From assembly GCA_034008185.1 (NCBI GenBank), contig CM067081.1, positions 147,404,258 through 147,468,257 of the forward strand: a DNA stretch of 64,000 bases. Direction: 5' to 3'. A program made the translations under genes and the position numbers. Below, piece after piece: positions 38,480 through 51,407 of this stretch. Below the pieces are notes generated by a model. That model was not told the origin of the DNA. It did not search any database and saw only the letters and a list, made by a program, of their open reading frames with translations. The DNA is from Gorsachius magnificus. Taxonomy: Eukaryota > Chordata > Aves > Pelecaniformes > Ardeidae. The stretch's first letter is position 1, and the number at the start of each line of letters is the position of its first letter.

Positions 38480-39700
38480 TGTTAATGGAGCTATTTCATT
38501 GTTAATGTGACTGACTGTTTATTGATTCCCGCAGTAATCCAGCAAGGGCTTCAGAGTACAATTTAGTTTGGAGAGCTACGGGTCCAACATCTATGCTCAA
38601 TTACAACTTTCAGAAGGGTAGATCAATAAAATTTAAATTGCTTATGGTAATCACAACTTCAAATCATTGCGATCAGCATAAGCAATCTGCTGACCCCAGC
38701 CAAGCTCCTAAATTGAAACTTGTAATGAGTGGTCATTTAGTTTGGGTCCATTCATATTATTTTGGAGGCAGGTGATGAACAATTAAAGATCAGTCAGCAC
38801 CTTCCCTACCCAGCATTCCCATCTGAATTCCCAAAGTACTAATATGTAGTAACCCTAGGGTATAGGCCTTTGCACTTCTTTAATGGGTATTCTGTATGAA
38901 TAAGCAATTATATTTTCTATTAAACAATTTCAGTGTAATTGAATTAGCAGTTATAATATTGCTCGGGCAAGCAGAAGCTTTCCTAGGGAAAAATTAAGTG
39001 ATATCGGGTAATTCAAATTAATTTATAAGACTGAAAAATGTAACCATTAAACGGAATTGTTCACCCTCCCAAAAAAATTACAATTAATGAGCATATTGTT
39101 TCAATGCATAAGTTTCCTAACAATTTGGTTTTTGGTCATAATAGCTTTTTCCCAGTTCATTATAAAAACCTGTCTATTATAATGAAAATTTCATAGGCTG
39201 TTTTCTTTGACAAAGCGGGTTGCAAGTTTAAACAAAGATAGCCTGCAGATTACTTTCACGATAAGGAGTCACCTTAGAATTACATTTTAATAAATCATTG
39301 ACAATAAATCTTCTGCATTACAGCACTAGGGTTTAGAGAAGGAGGAAAAAAGGCAAATACAGAGAAAACGATCAATGAAAATCCCCTTCTGCCAATATGA
39401 GAATAGATTGACCAACTCTAATGTAAAGTTTGCTACACACAAAAATAAAAGCTCAAAAAGCTTTATTTAAAAAAGATGCAAAGCAAACAGCAATAAAGTC
39501 TGTACACAGATGCAGATTTAATTAACATATTAATTTATTAATACTCACCTAACAGCTTTTTGCAAATGGTCTGTATTCAGGGTAGAAGTCGCTGAATATT
39601 TAAGCAAGCTAACAGACACTGATTTGGGAATATTTTCATTAATAAAATGCCAAACACACATGATTCTAGTTCATGAGATTACATATTATTCACAAGTATT
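38480..39700. promoter_or_regulatory. Candidate conserved noncoding regulatory block
   Basis: An AT-rich block without recognisable repeats. It is dense in core sites for developmental transcription factors: TAATTGAATTAG and AATTAATTTATAA (homeodomain), ACAATTAATGAGCATATTG and CAATGCATAAG (POU-like), CTTTGACAAAG (TCF/SOX-like), GTTTAAACAAAGATAG (forkhead-like) and TTTAATTAACATATTAATTT. These are common in vertebrate gene-desert enhancers but also arise by chance in AT-rich DNA. No alignment was possible, so conservation is not shown. Confidence 0.35.
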
Positions 39701-42700
39701 TGAAAAACTGATGAGCATTTCTATTTGAGATTCACAAAACGTTACACGGGTTTTAGCACAAACAGTGCTTTGCCTGAAGACTTTAAACTGGTTTAGTCAT
39801 CCAACCAGAGAGGAATAACAATTCCTGTATTTTTACTTACAACAAGAGGTCTTAAAGCCAGGAGCATCTAAGCTACATAAAATATCCCTTGCTTTATTAA
39901 CCAACAGCTCAAAATACACCTCAGTTATGCCATTTTTTGCACAGCTATGGAGAAAAAAATTTCAGTGGCTTATATTTTGGCAGGGGTGGGGAGACAAAAT
40001 CTAGGATAAACTATCCAGACAAAAGACTTGTATGTGTTATGCAACACTTGGATGGTTTTCTGGGACAAATCTTCTGAAAAATTCTTCTGATCACAAAGTC
40101 TAATGATGTCCCTCACTAGCTTTCATAATCGCAGTACCATGAAAGTAAAAGGCAAAAACTAGAAGCAGTAAATTTGGAGTTCTGGCCTATGAGTCTGAGG
40201 GTTACTTACACTGGAGAGGGCTTCTCCCCTCTGCCTGGCCCGCTGTTTTATATGTAATGTAATACTTCTTAAGAATATCAGTCTTCTTAAAAAGTATACT
40301 GATGTTTTATAGCTGCTCCTGTTTTGCAATACAAATGATATAATTACTTGTTTCTCGCTGGAGGGGGTCCAGTTCTTTTAGTTCATTTTTTAAATGCAAA
40401 TCTTATTAAGCATTTTATCCTAAAATGGCTACTGCAAAGAGGGCAGTATGATCTCGGACGAAGATGGACAACACACCTCTGAAAATAAATACTAGGCAAG
40501 GAATGAAACCTGAATTAAAGCGGCATACCAAAAGCTGAATTGATTACTTACTGAAATATGTTAACATGATGTAATGGGTAAGTACTAAAATCAGATGTAC
40601 AGTAATATTCCATGAATCACTGCTAGCTAGCCCACAACGAACAAAGACATAATAAAGAGCTCTGTTCACCAAAAATCTCAAATTTTATAATAGCTCTGAA
40701 ATGTTCTGTTTATATAGCGTAACAAATTTCTCACCACCTACAGCTTCACATTTGTTACTGTGGACAGACTGCAAACTTTCTTACAGTGGTGCGCAAAGCA
40801 TTAACCCATTCCTGTGAGTAACTGCTCACTCGTTTGAGCTCGCTAACGACAGCCTACTCTTGAGCTGGAGACCACAACCACTCAGAAATTCCTGGCAGTG
40901 ACCGAGCTTGAAATTAGATTCTCCTGACCCAAAAGCACAAGTCCTTACTATTTAACTTAAAGCAGATTCACCATGAGTTGTGCCCTATGAGACATGACAA
41001 ATGACTGAACAGTTCTGATTCCATCCATTAGAGGTCAGTGGTACTTGTAAGCTAGCCAACTCATTACAGACCTGCAGAAAAGGGATTAATTAGTGGCCTA
41101 GCTTAGCTTCAATTATGGAGCAATCCATATTCAAATTGTCTGTTGAATATGGTGGCCACTACATGAGAATTCTGGAAATTTAAAGATAATGACAGTGTTG
41201 TATTTAGGAAAAAAAATGCAGTCCAATAACCTTGCCAATGTAGGGGCTGAAGCCCGTCCTGTGTCCCTCACATAAATACTTCTAGGTCAGGAAGATGTCC
41301 ATATCCTCCCCAGCTCCTCTGCTGGCAGAGGTAGGTTTATTCCTCTGTGGAAGAGAAGTGGGCCAGCATTGCCCTGTTTCAGCACGTGAAGTGCTCTCCC
41401 TGCAGTCCTCGAAGTGTTGAAAAGAGAAAGTCCTTTCTCCCCTACTTCTGCTAAGGTGGGGAAGAGCACAGTAACAAACAAGAGAGAGATGTGTAGGTAA
41501 CAGAAGATTCATATATAGACAGGTCTGTCCAAAATGAACCTAAAAATTTTCAGCCTATATAAATAGGTCATAAATTAGTCTACAATTATCTGGGGCTCAT
41601 CGTCACCACACTAACAAATTCCTAACCTGTAAATTTTCTTTGATTTTTTAAGTCCTTCAGAAATCACAGCTGTTTTCTTCTTCCAGTAATTAGTAGAGTT
41701 AAATATTTGAAGTCAAGATATATAGGAAAGTCATAAATAATATGCATCCTTTCCCTAGGTAGATCTTTAAGACATTTTAAAGTGTAAAAGCTATATGACA
41801 TTTTAAAGGTTTGTGAGTTTTTTGAAAGCAAGCTGCAAAATTGGCCTGACAAATCCTTAATCCATTTATCCATAGAGTTAAAATGTAACATTTCTATTTG
41901 AAAAAGAATAGTAGAAATTATCAATTCCCTACGTGAGTAGAGTGGAGAAACAAGTGGAATATTCAAGGCTAGGTTCTGATCCAAGTTGCGTAGCTCTGTA
42001 CCTGGGGTAGATTGATTTTAATAGTTATTTCAGATTTTCTGTAAAGAAAATTTTGATGAGAACCTTAGGCTTCCTATCATCATTGTGTCTAAAAGGATCA
42101 ATTTTCATGATATTTTTTATTTGCATACTTCATTGTGCTTTTTCACTTGTCAGGAGTCCTGCAGTAACATCAGCTTTACAGAATTCTTGAAGCAACCACC
42201 TATGAGTTGAAAGCCTTACCTCATAACTAAAGACAGTGCACCTAAACCAGGTCTTCATCAACCAAGTTAAGAGGACAGTGTCATCACAATAGTGTTAAGA
42301 ACATAACTTATTGCATTTAGGGAATATCTAACAGTGAAAAATACAACTTGTGGGTTTGGCACTATTGCAAAAATAAATATGCAATAGGATTGGCAGCTTC
42401 TTAGAAACTCTTGTGATTTGAATTAAGATGTCAGAAGAATGTGGGCCTATTGACACCGTATTCTGTTGTCTTATACAGGTGGAAGGAAGAACATGAAGGA
42501 AAGCAATAGATGAACCAAGGCACAGAATTTGGCCCCCACTGTAAGGCTTAACCCTGAATCATATTATTATTGTTGGAATGAATGAGCTGACCCACAATAG
42601 CTGTGAATTTGCATGCTCTTACCTGTGCAAAACTCAGAGAAGTACTATTCATCTTAAAATTCCCTCACTGAAATGTAAACATTGTCACACTACTTTACAT

Positions 42701-45700
42701 TTGCTTATAGGACAAATTTGCTCCAAAATATAACTAGCAGGCTCAGCTGAAAACTAATCCTTTAAGAATGCAAGACCTGAATTGAATGGTTTGGCCTTAA
42801 AATTCTCCTTTTTACAAAGCTCTTCATTTCAGCAGAAACCTACGGATAATACAGGAGATGGTGAACAAAGAAGTACCAACTGATTGCCGTAGAACAGGAA
42901 AACTTCTAAATGTATTTCAGTAGCACAGGACTGTTGGAGTGGTACCTGCTAAATCCCCTGCATCATGCAACCTACTCCTGTGACACTGGCTTGTGGTTTG
43001 TGGTACTCGGTATTCTACATTAAGACATCTTGGAGTCATCTACATAATTAACAAAAAATTAGAAGGGAGGATCTCGTGCTCTTAATTATAGAAAATAACT
43101 TGAAAGGGCTGAAAAACTGCAGCAAAAAAGATCCTGTGCTGTGGCCTCTTTTTTTTCCCCCCTTTAAAGAAGTATGATACTGAAAATATCATGAATCTTT
43201 GGGTCATGTGAGTTTTTTGTGGACAGAGGCTGGATTTCAGCCTCAAGACACTGCATCTGATAGCCCATCCCCTTGTATCTGCTCTGTTAAAAACCACCCT
43301 ATGGACAAATCATGATCCTAAGAGCTAGTTAAAAGTAACCTCAAACCTTTCACCCTTTTTGTACTCACAAAGTAATCTAAACCCAGCACATTAAGAGAGA
43401 CATCAAAGAGTCCCCACTGGTTTTTGTAGGTGCAACTTCTGAGTCTCTCACTTCCTACTTTAGAGATAAGCCATGCAAAGACTTCATTCTGGCCTTTTGC
43501 CCCCAAAAGAGTTTTTACTGCAATGTGTGTTGGAGTAGAAAGATAAATAGTCAGAGTTACAGAAATCAATACAGGAAAATTCAATAAATAACAAAAAATA
43601 TCTACTGGACAAGACCTAAACTTTTACTATGAAAGAAGTTGTTTTACTTTCCTACACTTGTCCAATACAGACACTTCCTTTTGTACATTCACGTTCATAA
43701 AGAATATAACATCTTTCTAATTTTAAAGACTCAGGCAAAATGCAAGGCATACATTCCATTGCCTTCTTCAGAAGCTCCTCACATCACTAAGACCTCTTTA
43801 GAACCAGAACCGGAAACTCAAATGATATTAAACTGCATCACACATATAAATTTAGATCTCAAATTCACTTTAAACTATGGATGTGAGCTACAAAACACAG
43901 ATCCAGATCTCATTAGCCTCAAGGTCTGCAGCTATCTGAATCTGACATTTTGACTTGGAGCCGTTTCTACTAGGAGTCAGTAAAAAATTTTCTCATTTTC
44001 CATTTAGTCATTCCCAGCATGTTTTGCTTACGATTTTTTTTTTTCACTCTGTCCCTGCACTAAGAAGCCATTGAACCATCTGTACTATCCAGATAATAAT
44101 TTTCTTAGCTATAACTATATAATTCCACTAATGAGGGCTACTGGAGAGTCTGCTATCTTCCATTTCCAAAGACATTATTATAGTTTGATCTTTTGCATAT
44201 GAAGGCATCACTCCACCTTATAGCTGTGGTTATATGTATAAAAGACCACTTCTTAAAGAAACACTGTACTGGAGCAACGTATGTAAATATCAAATGGCAC
44301 AACTACTGAGAAATACCATTTTAGAAAGTCTGAAACTGTTTACCAGATGGACAGAATTCAGACTGCAGTTTTGGCTATGAGAAAATAATTAAAAAATAGT
44401 CTGGAAAAGTTAAAAAATATTTTGTTTAAAATTTTTCAACCTATTGTTGAAAAACTATGTTTTCACTTTAAAATCCACCGACATTTATTATTTCTTATAA
44501 GAACTGAAAGAGTTAAATTCCATTTTAAAAAAAAAATAAATTACAGGTTACACGTCTCTTTCATTTTTCCTTTAAAGGAAATAAACCCCCAATAAAATTC
44601 CCTTTGGTAATTAACCAAAATTTGTTTCCATTTTTCAACTGAGACTGTGAATCAGAAGACCACCTTTAGATCACACCCATACAAAAAGGCAGCATTACTC
44701 ATCACGGCAATAGACTAGACTCTTCAATGGGCTAGATCTGAGACTTAGTTTATGGAAGTCCCTAAGAATTTAATATGATCTCGGGCCACAAGATCAAGGT
44801 AATTATTCAGGTAGTAACTGGACAATCTTCAGACGTCACCTCCGCGTTGGCCTTTTCAGGATTTGCACAGTGCTCCCTCTGCAGAAAGGTGATGCAGGAA
44901 TCCGCTTTGTAGCCTTCGCATAAGGGTCCTCGTGCCAGCACTCTACACTGAGTTCATGCTCACCATCTTCTCAAATAAAAATTATATGTTTCATGTAAGA
45001 GATTCCTGATAACTCTTCATAATATGACCCGTCTGTGCCCTTTATAAGCACGCAGCCTCTGCCGTCAGCCTCTGCTGACACAATAGCCTCTCCATTCACG
45101 TCTGAAGTCCTCCAGCACAGAAGTGCCTTCTTAAATGGAGAGAGCATTTTGAAAATCATTCCTCAGTTTGATGATGAAAAATGAATATGAGAATAGAAGA
45201 ATTCCTGTTGTTTCCTTGTGTACAAGACTCTCCTTGCAAAAATCAATCCGTGCCATTTTGGAACAGTATCACTAATGAAATTATCATAATCAAGAACTGC
45301 AAAGGCATCGATTACTAAACACAAAGCTAGTAACAGCCTTGAATGAGATTCTGATGCCACTGAAGACTTACAGAATCTGGCCAGGATTTCTGTCTCTATC
45401 ATCACATAAACCCACTGAAAAGCTAAACATCTCTAACTATAAGCAGGTGATACATCCAGGGTCATGGTTCCACAAGACATCGCCCCCTAATAATGTAACA
45501 AAAATGCTGTGCTCTCCAGACCCGAAAGGAACTTGTCTTGCCAGTTCGGATTCATTCAAAAAATTGTCCCAGTGTATTTCCTGCCAGATCATCTATCCTC
45601 TACCCTACAACCACAATGAAGCACAAAGTTGGCAGCAAATTGTGTGCTCTCGTTATTTTAACAGAAATAGCACTAATCATAGCCTTGTGATGGATCCAGA

Positions 45701-47911
45701 CCAAATCTTTAAAGATAGATGATTCAAAGATGCGCACAGCCAGTACGGATGAAGCTGGAACTATGACCTCATTCTTCGCTGAGATGATGTGTGATATTAA
45801 AGTAAAACACATAAAATCTTACTTGGATTATGCCCAAACCACTCTGTAACTTCATCCATGAAGGAGCATGAATCAATGATCCTTCTAAGCAGTTCAGTCA
45901 TGCAACTGTGTGTGTGGATAAATTTGTACTTAATTTTCATATGCATCTCCTAGATTCACCTGTCAGGTGCCTGATAGCTTAAATTGTACAGTGTCAGTAA
46001 ATGTGCATGTAATTATAGACGCAATGCTTCTGCCCAGCACACTTAAAAACTTCACGGATTCGACCTTTTTCACTGTTCTTGGAAATTTCAGAGGTCCAAA
46101 CTGTCTAATTAAGCGTTCCTTAGTTTTCACATATTTTCATTCTGTGAACAAATAATGATTTGCACAGCTGAGTCCCCTCAGCCCCACATCTCATGATCAT
46201 ACAGTAAGAGCTGTACCGCAGTTACCCTGATTTAAAGCCAATCCACATCCAGTGTATGTTGATTCGCTTGAAGGACCAGGACCAGATTGGGCAAAGCAAA
46301 TAAGATGGATTAAGTAATTAAGAGAAGAATGTATCAAATGAGACCCTACAGGTATTTTCCATCTCCAACGGCCAAGAGTCCCTCTCTTTTTTCCCCCCAA
46401 TAAGATCCAAGGCAATAAAAAGCCTCCAAAGACCTCGCTCTTTCGCTAATGTCCAAAACGGTCTTTGTTTGCGTAGAAACAACGTCGAAAGATATAAAAA
46501 TAGGCTTAAATTAGCATATTGCCAAATTGGTCTACTGTAACAAGTGCTTTGAAGTCTGGCGTGCTGACTGATTCCCCACAGGAAGTTGAGTACTCTGAAA
46601 ACAATTAAGAACAAAAAAGGGGCGGGGGGAGGAGAGAGGGAGCAGGCGAGTACAGTAGTTAAATTAAGCAAAGTGAGCCTCAGAATAGTCAAGGGACTAA
46701 ACAAGCCATCAAATCACTTAATAACAGCACTTCTTTAGCAGCAGAGATAGAAAACACCAACTGGATTTTTAGAAACTGAGACATTAAGGCTTGAAAAAGC
46801 AGAATGACAGAAGTTTAAACTAAATAAATGAAAATTACTTCAGAATATAATAGAAGGTAATAAGGCACCAAAACTGCCAGTAGTTATTGTAGCTAATCCT
46901 GTGTTCTAAAATTGATCCTAATGTAAAAGCATTGCGCAATTTAAAAGTAATAAACATAATAATCCCTGCCATTTTACATAATAAATAAATCTTAACTATG
47001 TTTCCCATTTGTATAAAGCCTTGTGAAATGACAATTTTGGTTGTTAAAAAAACCCAAATGTTTGTTTCACAAGGATATTATAGTGATGCAGTGGAATATA
47101 TTTTAAGGGGGAAGGTTAAAATATATTTTATAGGCAGTACTGAGTAAACATAACTATATCTGAAAAACCGCACACACCACACAAAGAAAGACCTTTCAGA
47201 TTATACAATAAATATTTTACACTGTGGAATACCTTCTCTATAACATTTTGTCTACACTGAAATACATAATTGCATACTGAAAGATGGTTACTACTATTAT
47301 TATTATTAATGTTATGGTAGCATGCAGGGGAACTACTGTATAATTAGCAATGGTATCTGTCCCAAAGATCCTGTGATGCAGATAAGAAAAACAGGTAAAG
47401 GTTTCACCATCTGCCTCTAACAAGTAGGAATGAGGTGCAGGCAAGATTAAAGGCTTACTCCAATTAAGTAGTGAATCTCCAAGTTACTGATGGTTTCCAG
47501 AGCAGGTCCTAAATTACTGGTCTAAAGGAACAGAAGGCTGTGGTTCAGCTGGGACCTGAACCTACATCCTTGTCTTCCCTATGCATGGCTTAGCACAAAC
47601 TCACCAGAAATTAATTTTGTTCCTTTGGACCCTCTCTTTACAAGCCTCCCTTCTCCTACAGGCGCTCCAGTACCTCCATGGTGTGGCACTACAAGGAACA
47701 TAGCTCTCTGCCTCACAGCAATACATCTCAAATGTGCAAGATGGTCTTAAGCCTCAAGGACTTCACTGGCTTTTCCCCCTGCCACCTTTTGCCCCCTCCT
47801 TCATACATGCACAGTGGTGCCTCTATATTTTGCTCATCCCAACTACAAGTGTTAGGACAATGTTATACATTTTTTAAAAACTTCGGTAACTAACTTCCGA
47901 TAATAAGACTT
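39701..47911. other. Intergenic DNA, no gene recognised
   Basis: Mostly unique sequence. A weak MIR-like word (GAGCTTGAAATTAGATTCTC) lies near 40,905. Three successive minus-strand open frames (45,600-45,812, 45,163-45,405, 44,971-45,159) are discussed as a low-confidence observation. A purine-rich GGGGCGGGGGGAGGAGAGAG stretch is at about 46,619-46,638. Confidence 0.55.
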
Positions 47912-48180
47912 AGAATCATAGAATCATAGAAACGTTCAGGTTGGAAAGGACCTTTAAGATGATCAAGTCCAACAATCAACCCAAGACTGCTGTTCCACCA
48001 TGTCCCTAAGCACCTCTTCTACCTAGCTTTTACCAGGGATGGTGACTTGACCACTTCCCTCGGTAGCCTATTCCAGTGCTTGACAACCCTTTCAGTGAAA
48101 AAATCTTTCCTAATGTCCAATCTAAAACTCCCCTGGCACAACTTGAGGCCATTTCCTCTTGTCCTATCACCCGTTGCTTC
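47912..48180 (-). mobile_element. CR1 LINE 3' end, minus strand (left half of an inverted pair)
   Basis: It opens with AGAATCATAGAATCATAG, the reverse complement of the CR1 terminal octamers. The body then reads as reverse-strand CR1: GTTGGAAAGGACCTTTAAGA, CCACCATGTCCCTAAGC, GGGATGGTGACTTGACCACT and TTGAGGCCATTTCCTCTTGT. About 270 bp of the 3' end remain. The element stops abruptly near 48,180, where a second CR1 in the opposite orientation begins. Confidence 0.93.
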
Positions 48181-48190
48181 AGCAACTAAC

Positions 48191-48362
48191 CTTTGTGGTT
48201 GCCAAGAAAAGTTGTGGAATCTCCACCCTTGGAGGTGTTCAAGACTTGGCTGGACAAGGCCCTGATCTAGCTGACCTAACTGGACCTGCTTTGAGTGGGG
48301 GAGCTGGATGAGATGATCTCCAGAGGTCCTTTCCAGCTTAAATTACTTTATGATTCTATGTT
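48191..48362 (+). mobile_element. CR1 LINE 3' end, plus strand (right half of an inverted pair)
   Basis: It begins in the end of CR1 ORF2 (GTTGCCAAGAAAAGTTGTGG, CTTGGAGGTGTTCAAGACTT), continues through GAGATGATCTCCAGAGGTCC and ends with TTTATGATTCTATG. The 3' UTR differs from the left neighbour (GACCTGCTTTGAGTGGGGGA), so the two belong to different CR1 subfamilies. The plus copy abuts the 5'-truncated end of the minus copy within about 10 bp. Confidence 0.93.
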
Positions 48363-49654
48363 ATGTATTTTTACTTCAGGTGTCTTCCTTGACATGCTAA
48401 AAAATTAATTTCTTTCAAATCCCCATCCAACATTTCTTATTTTACAGAAAAGAGCCCAAATGTCCTTCAAGTTACAGAGGATTACTATAAAAATGAACTA
48501 GATGCTTCTACAGAGCATGTCTGCTGATGACATGTAAGTCCTGTACCCCTTCTAAGTCTTTCTAAAGTCCTAAAGAGAAAGATACGCATTTATCCTTTGC
48601 TCTCTCGCATCTCAAAAGCCCGTACAGTATATAAGAACTCTAAACACTGAGGTTGTAGGACAAGCCAAGAGACCCATGTTGACCTCTACAGCCTAAAGAA
48701 TCACCTTTATTGTACAGTAACTGTTCCTTGAGAATGTGTTATTATGGAAGCCACTACAGAAGATCAGTAAGCATTATCCTGTCAGAATAGCAGCTTTGAG
48801 AAAATCCAGCTGCCTTGAATACTGATTTATCTTACTGCATTCCCAAATTTAGTAACCAAGGAAAAGCTGGAGAGCTTGATACCGACATTCATACTTATGG
48901 CCAAAGTAACGTGTATCAGAAAGAATAATTTGAAGTGGGAGATCTACAGAACTCTCTCAGAAGGGACTTCTGCACAGGTCTTACTATGTTTCAGTTCCTC
49001 TCTGGACTATCCAACCACTACATAGACTTTGAAACAGCAATCCTATAAAATGAAAGAAAACTAAGTAGTACTTCTCTGTCAGTAAAAATATAATCTAGAA
49101 AAGCTAAGTAAGAGGGAAAAACCTGTTCAAGACAAGGCTGGAGAAGGCTGTGGAGATTGTTTTGTCTTATGGACGAGACTCCATTAAAACTTTTCTTGGC
49201 TGCCTATATCGAGAACCTTCTTCATTTTGAAAAGTATCTTCCAACTTTCATGCCTTATCCCAAGATTTCCTGGTCATCTTGGAATAACCTTTATGTAAAG
49301 TGCTCAGTTCTTTAGCACAGACAATTATCAGGTGAGGAGAAAGGAGCAGGGTGTGATATAACCATGGCTCTGTGAGGTTTGGTGGAAGGCATCCGAAACA
49401 GTAAGAATCTAACAGATTTGCATTACTCACTTCAAAAGCCACCACATGAATGTCACCATATCCCCTTCTATCTTAAAAATCACCTCAGCTGGAACTCTCC
49501 TTAGACAGTATGAGACATTGGCATTTGTTTGCTACTATTCTTCTAACTGATTGTTCTCGCCTTTTTATTATTTCCTCTTCTTTCTTTCATATTATGTATT
49601 AATATTACAGTACCACCTATAGCAACAAATTAAAATTGCAGCTTCCATCAGAAA
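48363..49654. other. Intergenic DNA, no gene recognised
   Basis: Unique sequence between the CR1 pair and an old SINE copy. Nothing further is seen. Confidence 0.6.
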
Positions 49655-49822
49655 CATGATCCTGTTACACTAGGTTCTGTACAAATCTCACTGGTAATAA
49701 AATACAGTCCCTTGCTCAAAGTGACAAAAATAAAGGTGACAGAAACAAAATCAAAGCAAGAAGAGGTGGCCCAGCTCATGTCTTGTCAGCAGTAGAACAG
49801 GTCTTCTAATTCCAAGTCCAAG
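49655..49822 (-). repeat. Ancient amniote SINE, second minus-strand copy
   Basis: Blocks in order are GATCCTGTTACACTAGGTTC, TGTACAAATCTCACTGG, ACAGTCCCTTGCTCAAAGTG, AGAGGTGGCCCAGCTCATGT and AGGTCTTCTAATTCCAAGTC. They parallel the copy at 13,677-13,932 (the ACTGCCCC and GGTTCTCCTAA parts), but this copy keeps a different subset of bases. Both are old insertions of one amniote-wide family. Confidence 0.7.
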
Positions 49823-49908
49823 GTACCACATTGCTTTACTTTCTTCTTTGGCGCTTTGCCTCTATGTCTCTTCTTCTCTTACCTTACAACTGAACGTTTA
49901 TGCCTGAG

Positions 49909-49931
49909 CGTGTGTGTCTGTGTGTGTGTGC
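49909..49931 (+). repeat. (TG)n run with one interruption
   Basis: CGTGTGTGTCTGTGTGTGTG followed by TGC, so alternating purine-pyrimidine DNA, and then a further GGGCACACGTGCATG. Confidence 0.88.
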
Positions 49932-51394
49932 ATGGGCACACGTGCATGATCTACAGCTCAGCCAACTTGTACACAGGCAATTTCAGTAGTTAGTATTGGT
50001 TTAAGCTTCAATTCTTTTATTAATGGAAGTTTGGAGACTGGAAACACAAATACAGAGATATTGCCTGACTTGGTCAAAAATAAGATCGGTATAGAATACA
50101 GGCCTATTAGCGCTACAGTTATAAAACTCTTAGTTTTTATGAGCAAGCAACTGCTACTTTTGGTCAGAGCTATCTCTCACCAGGTTCTCAGAATATCAGG
50201 GCCCTGATCTTCCAGCATTTGGTGCTTTGGTAATATGACTACATAAAATAGGTCCATGAATGGGCCAAATGAGCCCACATGCCTGAAAAGAAACGCCAAG
50301 TCCCCACTGGATAAAGCTTCTTCATTCACTGAAGTCAGTTACTGTCCTGCTAGGGGGGGATAAAAAAAATCAAGAGAGTTTCACTTTGTATGCATTCCTG
50401 GTCAGCACTAAACATCTTTCTGGGTAGCAAGTGAGAATATAGGAGATTTTAAATGCTTTTTTTGAAAGTAGAAAAATATATCTTTTAAGCAATCAAGCTT
50501 TAACTGTGAGAATTAAAAATATCTGTTCCATATGTTCAAGTCCCAAGTAAAGTAATATTAAGTACGTACAAGAAAGTTCAGGTAGGAAGAGCAAATGATT
50601 AAAATAAAAGTCCCTTGGGTCAAAACGCAAGAGTAGTGGACATAGATAAAGTACCAGGGAAAGGAGATGAAATACAAACAGGATGTGCTGTGGTGTCCAA
50701 ATGAGACACATTACTAAAAAAAGTGTTGCATCATTAACCACTCCATCAACTGGCTCTGCCAGGGCTGCAATGGACTTTCTATTGCCAACACCAAGTTCAC
50801 TGACAGCTCAGAGACCTTGGAGAATATGAGGATCTCAGACCACTCTCTGGTATGTTTGCTAGTCTTGCTTTAATACCCCAAAACAGAGGAGGGAAAAAAT
50901 TCATAATCAAACTTAAACAGAAACAGCAGTTATATTAGCAGCTGAAAAACAATTTCAGCTGTGTGATGGTCCTCGCAATATATGACTGAGATTGGTATCT
51001 TCTATATTGGTATCTCAGTGGTCAGTTAGTCCCTGGTCTTCAGTGGATGCGGTATGTGTTGTCCACAAGTTGCATTGCTTTTGTCGCTGGTGCTGGGGCA
51101 GCTCTCTAGAAGTTATCTAGTGCTCTGAACAGAAGACATCTCAAGAGTCTTTCAATGTCCCAAATCAATAGTTCTGACCTGAACCCATACACTCAAACTA
51201 AAGTGCTGAATGCCACCAATTTGCCCTGCAGTGCACAGAAACTGATGACCTTCAATGCCTCTACAATCAGCCCGCTAATGATGAGCTCTGTCTGGCCTCC
51301 ATGGCATTCCCCAGTACATGGCCCACTGTGTGACTAAACACAGACCTTCTTGAGCAGCTCCAGACTCCAACTTTAAGCACTATGTTGGAACTAT

Positions 51395-51407
51395 GGGGGG
51401 GGGGGGG
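51395..51407 (+). repeat. Poly(G) tract, 13 G, followed by TGTGTGG
   Basis: An unbroken run of 13 G in otherwise mixed sequence. Long G runs are much rarer than A/T runs in vertebrate DNA and error-prone in assemblies. Confidence 0.93.

Noticed and set aside
50941..51015. Small hairpin (GCTGAAA/TTTCAGC) and a repeated ATTGGTATCT
   Set aside because: Arms of 7 bp and a 10-bp direct repeat are within chance expectation for 64 kb.
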